Assembly: GCA_002067235.1 (NCBI GenBank)
Contig: MVQP01000028.1
Coordinates: 1 to 32,389, forward strand
Direction: 5' to 3'
DNA: 32,389 bases
Origin: Syntrophorhabdus sp. PtaB.Bin047
Lineage (GTDB): Bacteria; Desulfobacterota; Syntrophorhabdia; Syntrophorhabdales; Syntrophorhabdaceae
A program made the position numbers and the translations under genes. The notes beneath the pieces are model-generated. The model saw only the letters and a program-made list of their open reading frames with translations, was not told where the DNA came from and did no database searches. This document shows, one piece after another, positions 1 through 7,061 of the stretch; positions within the stretch are counted from its first letter, which is position 1; each line of letters begins with the position of its first letter.

Positions 1-82
1 TGATGAAGAACAAAGCAACATGGGCGGAGGCCCGTTCATGAAAAAGAAATCAATTGACATTCAACACAGTTGCTGGAACCTG
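1..82. repeat. Left copy of an 82-bp terminal inverted repeat
   Basis: Bases 1-82 are the exact reverse complement of 32308-32389. The identity stops inside a heptamer array: after the shared TGGAACC at 74-80 this end continues TGAGACC TGAGATC (81-94), while the other end continues with a second TGGAACC. The repeat holds a small internal palindrome (GGGCGGAGGCCC region, 22-33) and a short inward reading frame from the ATG at 20, which has no convincing ribosome site. It may be a genomic repeat copied at both ends or an assembly fold-back; the sequence alone cannot decide. Confidence 0.9.
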
Positions 83-99
83 AGACCTGAGATCGGCCT

Positions 100-630
100 C
101 TACCTCTGGGGTCCCTGGAGGGAGCTTATCCTGCGGTCTATGTCTTTCTCTTTTCTATTCAGGTCGTCGCTTCTCGCCTGAAACTGTGACTCCTGGCCGG
201 CAAATCTGATCTTCAGCTCATCGAGGCGCTCATTGAAGTACCTGACGTCGTCGTTGAATCTGGCCATCTGCTTCGTGCAGTACTGCTGGTTCTTGCCGTA
301 CTTGTCTCCGGAGCATTCCTCGTAGAGGTCTGCCTGCTGAATGTCGAGCTGTTTTCTGAGCCGGTCCAGGGGTTTGAAGTACTCACCGTGAAAGTTGCTC
401 TGGTCCTGGAAGAGCTTGAGGCGGGCAGCCCTGATCTCGTCCTTTTCCTGTTTGAGCTTTGCCAGCTCCCCCGACGGCTGCGACGCGCTGGCCGGTGTCG
501 GCTTGCGCTGAGCCGCCGCATCGGGCACGGATATAAGGAGGCACAGGACCGCCAGGAGGGCAGGGCATGCCAGGCGGCAAATGTGCGGCCGCGACCCTGT
601 TGCGGCCTTGTCTGTATCGAATGGTCTCAT
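100..630 (-). CDS. Secreted coiled-coil protein of unknown function
   Basis: This 176-aa protein is not a family I recognise. Residues about 17-41 form a hydrophobic segment ending in DAAAQ, which reads as a Sec signal peptide with cleavage near residue 41 and implies a periplasmic location. The mature part is highly charged and mostly helical, with heptad-like Lys/Glu/Leu spacing (about 52-75 and 125-175), so a coiled coil is likely. Two cysteines lie in the middle (EECSGD and YCTKQ) and could form a disulfide. The ATG at 630 is preceded by GAGGAGG at good spacing, which fixes the start. The stop lies next to the heptamer arm at the window edge. It lies downstream of the chemoreceptor on the same strand but is separated from it by a strong terminator, so it probably has its own promoter. 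Confidence 0.8.
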   Translation of the reverse strand: MRPFDTDKAATGSRPHICRLACPALLAVLCLLISVPDAAAQRKPTPASASQPSGELAKLKQEKDEIRAARLKLFQDQSNFHGEYFKPLDRLRKQLDIQQADLYEECSGDKYGKNQQYCTKQMARFNDDVRYFNERLDELKIRFAGQESQFQARSDDLNRKEKDIDRRISSLQGPQR

Positions 631-720
631 ATGCTTGCCTCCTCGATGGTGGTCCGACCGGAAGAAATCATCCTGCTGTATTTTCCTATAGCCCGCGGGT
701 CTATTGCAAGAAGATAATAA

Positions 721-748
721 GACCCATGGGCCGGGGAGCCCATGGGTC
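721..748 (-). terminator. Intrinsic terminator of the chemoreceptor gene
   Basis: A perfect 10-bp stem (GACCCATGGG / CCCATGGGTC) with an 8-base loop lies just past the chemoreceptor stop codon. Read on the minus strand it is followed by TTATTATCTTCTT, as expected of a Rho-independent terminator. Confidence 0.85.
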
Positions 749-772
749 CTGTTTCTTGGAAAGCGTGCGCTG

Positions 773-2413
773 CTACAGCCTGAAACGGTTCACGATGCCC
801 TGGAGCTCCTTCGAGAGGCTTGCCATCTGGGAAGCTGCACCGGCGTTGCCCTGTATGTTCCTCGCCGTCTCCTGCATGGCCATCGATATCTGGTGGATGT
901 TGTTCGTTATTTCATTTGTAGTCGCTGTTTGTTGTTCCGATGCGACCGCTATCTGGTTCACTTCGGCCGCGACGATGCCGATCTGTTCCAGGATATCCTT
1001 CAAGGCGATACCGGACTTGCTCGTTTCAGTTGTTCCCACCTCCACCTCTTTGACGCCCTGTTCCATGGAGGCGACGGCCGACTTTGTCTCCCTCTGCATG
1101 GACTGGATGGTCTTTTCGATCTCCTGGGTTGCGTCCGTCGTTCGCTCGGCGAGTTTCTTGACCTCGTCTGCGACAACGGCGAAGCCGCGGCCGTGTTCCC
1201 CGGCCCGTGCCGCCTCTATTGCCGCGTTGAGGGCGAGAAGGTTCGTCTGGTCGGCGATCTCGTTGATGAGCTCGACTATGACGCCGATCTGGTCGGAGCG
1301 CTCACCGAGTTTCTTGATGATCTCGGCCGATTCCTTGACCCTCACGTTGATCCTGTTCATGACCTCTTCGGTGTCTCTGATGATGGTCCCTCCCGATACG
1401 GCGGAGGTGTTGGCCTTTTCCGAGCTTTTCGCGGCCTTGGTGCAATTCTGGGAGATCTCCATCGACGTTGTCGACATCTCTTCACTTGCCGTGGCCACGC
1501 TGTTTATCTGGTTAGCCGCCTGCTCGACGCCTGTCGCCATTTGACCCGAATTACTGTCGAGGGTGTCAGCGGCGGAAGCGACCCTGTCGCTGCTTTCGGC
1601 CACCTTGGTGACCGTCTCGTGGAGGTTTTCCACGAAGGCGTTGAACTTGTCCGCCATCCCGCCGATCTCGTCCCTCGAATCGACATTGATTCTCCTGGTG
1701 AGGTCTCCATCCGATATCTCGCCGATGACCTCAACGGTGCGCCTGATGGGGGCGAGCACGAAACGCGTGAGCGTGATGCTGAGGAAGAGGGACGCGACAA
1801 TGGCCACGATGATAACGACCATGAAGATCATGATGACCCTTTTATACGTTGTGAGTGACGCGTCGTAGCTTTCCCGGCCCAGTTTGTTCTCCAGGGCAAG
1901 AAGTTCCTGGAGGTGTTTGTTGAGCTCGTCGAATCTCTTGTCCGCCTGGAACATCAGCGTTGTCGCAAGACTGAAATCGCTGCCGCACATGTCTATGACC
2001 TTGTCGACGGACTCCCTGTATGCCTTCAGCGACGTCACGGATGCGGCGTAGAGCTTCTTCTGCGCCTCCGACAGCTTGCCCGAGCCCCCAATCTTCTCCA
2101 TAAGGGCGCTCGTTTCATCTATCGTCTTGAAGACATGTTTCGAGAGTTTTTCGACGTTCTGCCTGAGAAAATCGGCGCTCGACCAGCTGAGCACCTTGTA
2201 CGTGTTCGAGTGGACTTCCTTGATGTCGCTGAATATGGAGGAGACCGTCTGGTAGCCCTGAAAACGGTTGGTATAGATCTCGTTTATCGTCGCCCTCTGG
2301 CTCGCCATCCCTATAAAGGAGATAACTCCGAAGATGACAAGGAAGATGATGACGGTAAGCGGAGGTAGCAGGAGTTTTTTCTGCATCTTCAGGTTTGAGA
2401 TCATTTGTCTCAT
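773..2413 (-). CDS. Methyl-accepting chemotaxis protein with periplasmic four-helix-bundle sensor
   Basis: Inner-membrane chemoreceptor of 546 aa. An N-terminal transmembrane helix (about residues 14-36) is followed by a roughly 150-residue helical periplasmic domain of the 4HB_MCP kind and a second helix (about 190-212). Then come a HAMP linker and a long cytoplasmic signalling domain whose conserved tip, with [20 protein letters not shown] near 385-410, would dock CheA and CheW. The C terminus (GIVNRFRL) lacks a CheR-tethering NWETF-type pentapeptide. I chose the ATG at 2413, preceded by AAGGGGGGAAAG, rather than the upstream in-frame ATG at 2452. The gene lies 63 bases behind the solo Cache gene on the same strand and probably shares its sigma-28-like promoter. 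The ligand is unknown. Confidence 0.95.
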   Translation of the reverse strand: MRQMISNLKMQKKLLLPPLTVIIFLVIFGVISFIGMASQRATINEIYTNRFQGYQTVSSIFSDIKEVHSNTYKVLSWSSADFLRQNVEKLSKHVFKTIDETSALMEKIGGSGKLSEAQKKLYAASVTSLKAYRESVDKVIDMCGSDFSLATTLMFQADKRFDELNKHLQELLALENKLGRESYDASLTTYKRVIMIFMVVIIVAIVASLFLSITLTRFVLAPIRRTVEVIGEISDGDLTRRINVDSRDEIGGMADKFNAFVENLHETVTKVAESSDRVASAADTLDSNSGQMATGVEQAANQINSVATASEEMSTTSMEISQNCTKAAKSSEKANTSAVSGGTIIRDTEEVMNRINVRVKESAEIIKKLGERSDQIGVIVELINEIADQTNLLALNAAIEAARAGEHGRGFAVVADEVKKLAERTTDATQEIEKTIQSMQRETKSAVASMEQGVKEVEVGTTETSKSGIALKDILEQIGIVAAEVNQIAVASEQQTATTNEITNNIHQISMAMQETARNIQGNAGAASQMASLSKELQGIVNRFRL

Positions 2414-2476
2414 CTTTCCCCCCTTGTGCCTGGAAGGGACGGGAACCCTCACCCGATTCCCGTCCCCCGCGGCCTG

Positions 2477-2941
2477 CTATTTATAGGCTCCCGCGCAGAG
2501 GATCATGTCGCCGGAGCGCACGAAATACGTTGTCTTGGGCTCGATCTTCTTTGTTTCCGGGTTCAGGTACTTGTAATCCACCCAGCCGCTGCCCTTTGAC
2601 TTTGCCTGGCTTATCACGTCCTTCCTGAAGAACTTCCCGTCAGGATCGGGGACCTCGAGAAGGTTCTTGCCGATGATCTTGGGGTTCTTGGGGTGTGCGA
2701 TGACCGTCGCCGTCATGTCATAGGCGAAGACATAGATATCTCCCTTATCGAACTGACCCTTGGGCTTGCTGATCTCGGCCACCGTCTTGTCCTTGCCGTT
2801 TGCCTTGGCGTAGGAGACCGCCTTGTCGACGAGGGCCTTTGCCTCGGCGGTGTTGCCGGCAGCCTGGACGTGGCCGGCCATGACGAAACATGCCAGTGCG
2901 AAGAAGACCGTGCAGACCACTGCGAAACTCATCTTTCTCAT
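2477..2941 (-). CDS. Secreted single-Cache-domain protein
   Basis: This 154-aa protein has a signal peptide (residues 1-27, ending HVQAAG) and then one small-molecule-binding Cache domain of the sCache type. Recognisable features are the FDKGDIYVFAYDMTATVIAH strand-turn-strand core, the KNLLEVPDPDGK segment, and the GSGWVDYKYLNPETKK...KTTYFVR ending found in extracytoplasmic sensors. There is no transmembrane helix or signalling domain after it, so it would be a free periplasmic binding protein. The ATG at 2941 follows GGGAGGAA. The chemoreceptor starts 63 bases downstream, so the likely arrangement is a soluble ligand binder working with a transducer; that interaction is inference. The 5' region has a sigma-28-like promoter. 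Confidence 0.85.
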   Translation of the reverse strand: MRKMSFAVVCTVFFALACFVMAGHVQAAGNTAEAKALVDKAVSYAKANGKDKTVAEISKPKGQFDKGDIYVFAYDMTATVIAHPKNPKIIGKNLLEVPDPDGKFFRKDVISQAKSKGSGWVDYKYLNPETKKIEPKTTYFVRSGDMILCAGAYK

Positions 2942-3018
2942 AATTCCTCCCTCAATGATTTTGGTGTGTGGATCTGCTGAGTTGACGAGATGGATGCCTA
3001 CGACCCCTATCGATTGAT

Positions 3019-3045
3019 TTATCGGACGGTATAAGGATATTCTTA
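3019..3045 (-). promoter_or_regulatory. Sigma-28 (FliA)-type promoter for the Cache/chemoreceptor pair
   Basis: On the minus strand this reads TAAGAATA-N11-TCCGATAA, against the family consensus TAAAGTTT-N11-GCCGATAA. The -10 half matches 7 of 8 and the spacing is exact; the -35 half keeps only TAA. Transcription would start about 68 bases before the Cache ATG at 2941. Control by the flagellar sigma factor fits chemotaxis genes. Confidence 0.6.
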
Positions 3046-3253
3046 AGAAATTTTGCTTTGGGGCTTATTGTTCGAGACGTGACGGAGCGTCTATTCTCTC
3101 GTGCCGCCGTGCTGCCGCCCCCCCGTGAAGTTCTACCTCACGGGCAATTCCCGGGCATCCAGGACACCACGAGACCCGACATGCATGAGATAGCGTCAAG
3201 CCGCGTCGTGGACCCGAAGGTGGCCGATGTGCCGGGCGGGTTACGCGGAGTGG
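3046..3253. other. Intergenic stretch without a supported gene
   Basis: This is the gene-free part of the 382-base gap between the Cache gene and ybaK. It has one small hairpin, CCCGTGA / TCACGGG at 3122-3144, with no T tract on either side. The short reading frames here show no ribosome site or recognisable protein. Confidence 0.5.
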
Positions 3254-3282
3254 TTAGCAAAAGGGCGGTTTCAGTGTATACT
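3254..3282 (+). promoter_or_regulatory. Sigma-70 promoter for the YbaK-type gene
   Basis: TTAGCA (3254-3259), a 17-base spacer and TATACT (3277-3282). The -10 is one base from consensus and the -35 is weak (4 of 6). The expected start leaves a leader of about 35 bases. Confidence 0.5.
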
Positions 3283-3323
3283 GTAGGAGCAGGAAAGATA
3301 CACGATTCGCCAGGAGGTGGGCC

Positions 3324-3797
3324 ATGCCGGTGCGAAAGCTGAAGGAGTTCCTCAACGGGAACGATGTAAAATACGTCACCATAGCTCATTCTCAGGCCTT
3401 TACGTCCCAGGAGATAGCGGCCTCAGCACACATCCCGGGAAAGGAACTGGCCAAGACGGTGATGATCAAGGTAGACGGTAAGATGGCGATGGCTGTCGTC
3501 CCAGCGTCGCAGAAGGTGGATTTCGGCCTCCTCAAGGGAGTGACGGGAGGACAGAAGGTCGAACTGGCGACGGAGGATGAGTTCAGGTACAAATTCCCCG
3601 AGTGCGAGATAGGCGCCATGCCCCCTTTTGGAAATCTTTACGGGATGGATGTCTTCGCGGCCGAGGAACTTGCGAAGGATGAGACCATCGCCTTCAACGC
3701 GGGCTCTCACACAGAGCTCATAAGACTCGCTTACAGCGATTTCCATCGCCTGGTCATGCCGAAGACGGGAAGGTTCACCTCAAGAGGAGACCTGTGA
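3324..3797 (+). CDS. YbaK/EbsC-family aminoacyl-tRNA deacylase
   Basis: The 157-aa protein consists of a single YbaK/ProRS-INS editing domain. Members hydrolyse mischarged aminoacyl-tRNAs (for example Ala- or Cys-tRNA-Pro) in the cytoplasm. Supporting features are AHSQAFTSQEIAASAHIPGK near residues 21-40, the strand with conserved lysine (KELAKTVMIKVDGK), the ECEIGAMPPFG loop (about 92-102), and the late FNAGSHTELIRL motif (about 124-135). The ATG at 3324 follows AGGAGGTG. Length matches free-standing YbaK proteins. Which tRNA it edits cannot be read from the sequence. It has its own promoter, and the next gene starts 63 bases after its stop. Confidence 0.9.
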   Translation: MPVRKLKEFLNGNDVKYVTIAHSQAFTSQEIAASAHIPGKELAKTVMIKVDGKMAMAVVPASQKVDFGLLKGVTGGQKVELATEDEFRYKFPECEIGAMPPFGNLYGMDVFAAEELAKDETIAFNAGSHTELIRLAYSDFHRLVMPKTGRFTSRGDL

Positions 3798-3860
3798 GGA
3801 GACGGGCCGCAGGTGTGGCGTATTGAGATGAAAGGTTCGGCAGGGCAAGGATAAGGATAT

Positions 3861-4763
3861 ATGGGCGAGTACCTCAACGTAAGGACCCTTGCCTTTATGT
3901 CCGCCGTCGTCAGCGCCATCCTTTGTGTTCCCATGGCGTACATCTACGTTGCCCGCAAGACATATCCCGGTTTTGGGTCATGGCTGTGCGGCGTATCCTT
4001 CCACACGGCGGGAATGCTGCTTCTGGCCTTGAGGGGCCATATACCGGATGTCCTATCCGTTGTCGGAGCGAACCTGTTCATTGCCCTCTACCTTGTCCTT
4101 CTGACACGCGGAGCCACGGCCTTTGTCGGCGGGGTTCAAAGGACGTGGATTCAGGTGATGTCACTGGCATTCCTTCTGGTCACGTCGTTCTACTTCACCT
4201 ATGTAATTCCCAGTGTGAGCATCCGCATCGTGATATTCTCGGCCGTCATGATCCCCTACGGCATCTGGGTAGGCTGGATCGTAACGAGACGGGTGCCCGT
4301 CCTCCTGCGCAATATGAACTGGTTCTTGACCGTGGCTGTCGGCGCCTTCGTATTCTGGTTGATGGCGAGGATAGTCCTTACGGTGCTTTTTGAACGGACC
4401 ATGGGCGAGTTGATGTCGCCGTCCCTCGTCCAGGGGATGAGCTTTGTCATTTTTGCCACATTGAACGTTCTGTCCATCCTCGGCCTCATCACCCTGAATT
4501 TTCAGAGGGTGGAGGACGATCTGCTGAGGTCTGTCGATGAGATCAAGACATTGAGGGGCATCATTCCCATATGTTCGTCATGCAAGAAGATCCGGGACGA
4601 CCAGGGTTACTGGAAACAACTGGAAGCGTACATGAAGGACCACGCGGACATCACGTTCAGCCATGGGATCTGCCCGGAATGCAGGGACAAGCTGTATTCA
4701 ACCCTCAAGGCCGGGGACGGGCCACGTGCGGGTGAGAGAGAGGAATCACCGCGCGACGGATAG
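3861..4763 (+). CDS. Seven-helix membrane protein with C-terminal CxxC/CxxC signalling-type tail
   Basis: This 300-aa protein has about seven hydrophobic helices in residues 9-215, then a short coiled linker (FQRVEDDLLRSVDEIKTLR) and a cytoplasmic tail. The tail starts at G233 and has C238-x2-C241 and C271-x2-C274 around an aromatic helix (DDQGYWKQLEAYM). From memory the same tail (LRG.LPICS.CKKIRDD.GYW) ends many response regulators and PAS proteins of Desulfobacterota, usually where a kinase or GGDEF output would be. The four cysteines suggest a metal-binding knuckle, but that is inference. It is probably a membrane sensor or adaptor; no enzymatic domain is seen. The ATG at 3861 follows AAGGATA. 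No cognate kinase or regulator is adjacent. Confidence 0.75.
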   Translation: MGEYLNVRTLAFMSAVVSAILCVPMAYIYVARKTYPGFGSWLCGVSFHTAGMLLLALRGHIPDVLSVVGANLFIALYLVLLTRGATAFVGGVQRTWIQVMSLAFLLVTSFYFTYVIPSVSIRIVIFSAVMIPYGIWVGWIVTRRVPVLLRNMNWFLTVAVGAFVFWLMARIVLTVLFERTMGELMSPSLVQGMSFVIFATLNVLSILGLITLNFQRVEDDLLRSVDEIKTLRGIIPICSSCKKIRDDQGYWKQLEAYMKDHADITFSHGICPECRDKLYSTLKAGDGPRAGEREESPRDG

Positions 4764-4840
4764 CCCGGTGTTGTGAGGACCTTACTGCCAGTCTGTCTCA
4801 CGAAGGGCATAAACTTCATTGTCCAATCGTGTTATGCTTT

Positions 4841-4878
4841 GGTCGGCCGTTGTCTCCGGGACGACGGACTGCCCGACC
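4841..4878 (+). promoter_or_regulatory. Leader hairpin in front of the acyl-CoA synthetase gene
   Basis: GGTCGG (4841-4846) pairs with CCGACC (4873-4878), and inside it CCGTTGTC (4847-4854) pairs with GACGACGG (4860-4867, one G-T pair) around a 5-base loop. A 5-base bulge lies on the 3' side. It ends about 15 bases before the ribosome site and has no T tract, so an RNA leader structure is more likely than a terminator. Function is unknown. Confidence 0.45.
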
Positions 4879-4902
4879 GACAGGGATCAGAAAGGAAGAA
4901 GC

Positions 4903-6993
4903 ATGAACGACCGCAAATCTCCGTCTGTGTATGACGCGCTCTTCAGGCCGCAAAGCATTGCCATCGTGGGTGGAAGCGAGAACCTTGCGAAGCCCGGCGG
5001 GAAGGTCCTGGCCAATATCGTGGACCACCATTACCGGGGGACGCTCTGGGTCGTGAACCCCGGCGGCAGCGTAAAGGGCCTTCCCACCTTTGCCTCGGTG
5101 CCGGACCTGCCCGGTCCGCCGGAGCTTGGCATCATCGCCATTCCCGCCACCCTGGTAGCAGGGGCCCTCGAGGACCTCGGCCGGAAGGGGACGAGGGCCG
5201 TCGTCATCCTCTCGGCGGGTTTCGGCGAGAAGGACGAGAAAGGCAGGGAAGAGGAGAAGCGCCTTCTGGCGATCGCCGGGAATCACGGGATGACCATCAT
5301 CGGTCCCAACTGCTCCGGCTTCATGACTTCCCATTACAGCGGGAAATTCGCGGGCATCATCCCTGAGTTGAAGCCCCGGTCCATCGACTTCATAAGCGGT
5401 TCGGGCGCCACCGTCGACCTTGTCATGGAGCAGGCCGTCCTCAGGGGCCTTGCCTTCTGCAACGTTGTGAACGTGGGGAACTCCATACAGACCGGCGTTG
5501 AGGACCTCATCGCCCTTTATGACGAGAACTACGATGTCGAGGGTTCCCCCATCCTGATGCTCTACCTTGAGTCCCTGAGAAAACCGGGGCTTCTCCTCAG
5601 ACACGCGCGCAGCCTGACACAAAAGGGGTGTGCCATCGTGGGCATCAAATCGGGTGTCTCCGTGTCGGGCGCCCGGGCGGCGGCGAGCCACACCGGGGCC
5701 ATGGCCACCGACGACGCTGCCGTAGAGGCCCTTTTCAACAAGGCAGGCATCATACGGGTGAAGAGCAAGATGGAGATGATCGACGTCGCCTGCGCCCTTC
5801 AGGGCACGGGCGGACGGCTTAAGGGCAACCGTGCCTGTGTCATTACCGATGCCGGCGGCCCGGGCGTCATGCTTACGGACGAACTGGAAAGGCAGGGGTT
5901 TGTCCTGCCCATCCTCGGGGAGAGGACGCGGCGAAGGCTGCACGGCATACTTCCCTCCGAAAGCTCCGTTATGAATCCCATCGACTGTCTTCCGTCGAGG
6001 ACCGCCTCCCAGATACGGGAGGTGTTCGAGGTCCTCGCCGAAGAAGAGCGCGCCGGGATAGACGTTATAGCCATCCAGGTGGGGAACCCGGGGATGTATC
6101 CCAACAGGGAGATATACCGCGAGGTGGCCCGGGCGATGAAGGCATGTCCCATCCCCGTCATCCCCACGCTCAGTTCCGTCACGACCTGCACGGAACCCAT
6201 CGCGGAGTTCACGGGAGACGGCAACTTTTGCTTTACCGATGAGGTGAACCTGGGGAGTGCGTTGGGCAAGGTGCTTCATCGCCGGGAGATACTCGAGCCG
6301 GCCGGGGAGATCGACAACTACGATCCCGCGAGGATAGGGAATGCGTTGAAGGGATGCACGGGCGTCCTGCCGGCAGGAATCGTGAAGGAGGTATTGGAAG
6401 GAGCAGGGTTTGTCTTTCCGCCGCAGGCAGAGGCCGTGTCCCTCGAGGAGATGAAAGAGGCCTGCGGGAGGATGGGGTACCCCCTGGCCATGAAGGTTCT
6501 CGGGCCCTTGCACAAGAGCGACCTCGGCGGTGTGAAGCTCGGCATCACGGATGCCGCCGCGGCCGAACGGGCCTGGCATGACCTGACGGGCATCAAGGAC
6601 GCGCGCGGTGCCCTCATTCAGCCCATGGTGGAAGGCACGGAGGTTATCCTGGGGGCAAGCCGTGCCGGCGACCTCGGCCACCTCATCATGTTCGGGCTCG
6701 GCGGGATATATACCGAGGTGCTCAGGGACGTCACCTTCGCCCTTGCCCCTCTTGCCGGGGAGGAATGCCGCGGGATGGTAAAAGGCATTCGTTCCTATCC
6801 GATCCTGGAGGGCGTGCGGGGCCAAAGGCAGCTCTCCGTGGAGCGTCTCGCAGACCACCTGGAGCGTCTTGGCCGCCTCGTCTCCGATTTTCCCGTCATC
6901 GGCGAGATCGACATCAATCCCCTGAAGGGCAGCGGCAGCGAGTTGTGTGTCGTCGACGCGCGCATTGTCCTTCATGCCGCAACACGTCCCTGA
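4903..6993 (+). CDS. ADP-forming acyl-CoA (acetyl-CoA) synthetase, fused alpha-beta form
   Basis: A 696-aa cytoplasmic enzyme of the NDP-forming acyl-CoA synthetase superfamily. It interconverts acyl-CoA + ADP + phosphate with acid + CoA + ATP. Order: CoA-binding Rossmann domain (IAIVGGSENLAKPGG near 19-33), ligase domains with the phospho-histidine motif SHTGAMATDD (H263), then the ATP-grasp beta part with LHKSDLGGVKLGI (H537) and EIDINPL near the C terminus. All main catalytic elements are present and the length is typical of fused proteins. The ATG at 4903 (after AAAGGAAG) is preferred over an upstream in-frame ATG at 4819, which would place the leader hairpin inside the coding region. In a syntrophic fermenter this enzyme would conserve ATP from acetyl-CoA or aromatic acyl-CoAs. 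Substrate preference is unknown. Confidence 0.92.
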   Translation: MNDRKSPSVYDALFRPQSIAIVGGSENLAKPGGKVLANIVDHHYRGTLWVVNPGGSVKGLPTFASVPDLPGPPELGIIAIPATLVAGALEDLGRKGTRAVVILSAGFGEKDEKGREEEKRLLAIAGNHGMTIIGPNCSGFMTSHYSGKFAGIIPELKPRSIDFISGSGATVDLVMEQAVLRGLAFCNVVNVGNSIQTGVEDLIALYDENYDVEGSPILMLYLESLRKPGLLLRHARSLTQKGCAIVGIKSGVSVSGARAAASHTGAMATDDAAVEALFNKAGIIRVKSKMEMIDVACALQGTGGRLKGNRACVITDAGGPGVMLTDELERQGFVLPILGERTRRRLHGILPSESSVMNPIDCLPSRTASQIREVFEVLAEEERAGIDVIAIQVGNPGMYPNREIYREVARAMKACPIPVIPTLSSVTTCTEPIAEFTGDGNFCFTDEVNLGSALGKVLHRREILEPAGEIDNYDPARIGNALKGCTGVLPAGIVKEVLEGAGFVFPPQAEAVSLEEMKEACGRMGYPLAMKVLGPLHKSDLGGVKLGITDAAAAERAWHDLTGIKDARGALIQPMVEGTEVILGASRAGDLGHLIMFGLGGIYTEVLRDVTFALAPLAGEECRGMVKGIRSYPILEGVRGQRQLSVERLADHLERLGRLVSDFPVIGEIDINPLKGSGSELCVVDARIVLHAATRP

Positions 6994-7010
6994 AGGTTGT
7001 CCTGAAATGA

Positions 7011-7044
7011 AAAAGGCCGGTCCCAACAAAGGGACCGGCCTTTT
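7011..7044. terminator. Bidirectional terminator between acyl-CoA synthetase and glnN
   Basis: A 10-bp GC-rich stem (GGCCGGTCCC / GGGACCGGCC) with a 6-base loop is flanked by AAAA on the left and TTTT on the right. It therefore works in both directions between the two convergent genes. Confidence 0.92.
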
Positions 7045-7061
7045 GTGTCTGTCCTTCAGCC

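Noticed and set aside
20..181. Short inward frame starting in the left terminal repeat (MGGGPFMKKK...)
   Set aside because: It has no ribosome site, runs antisense into the coiled-coil gene, and only its first part is shared by the other end of the window.
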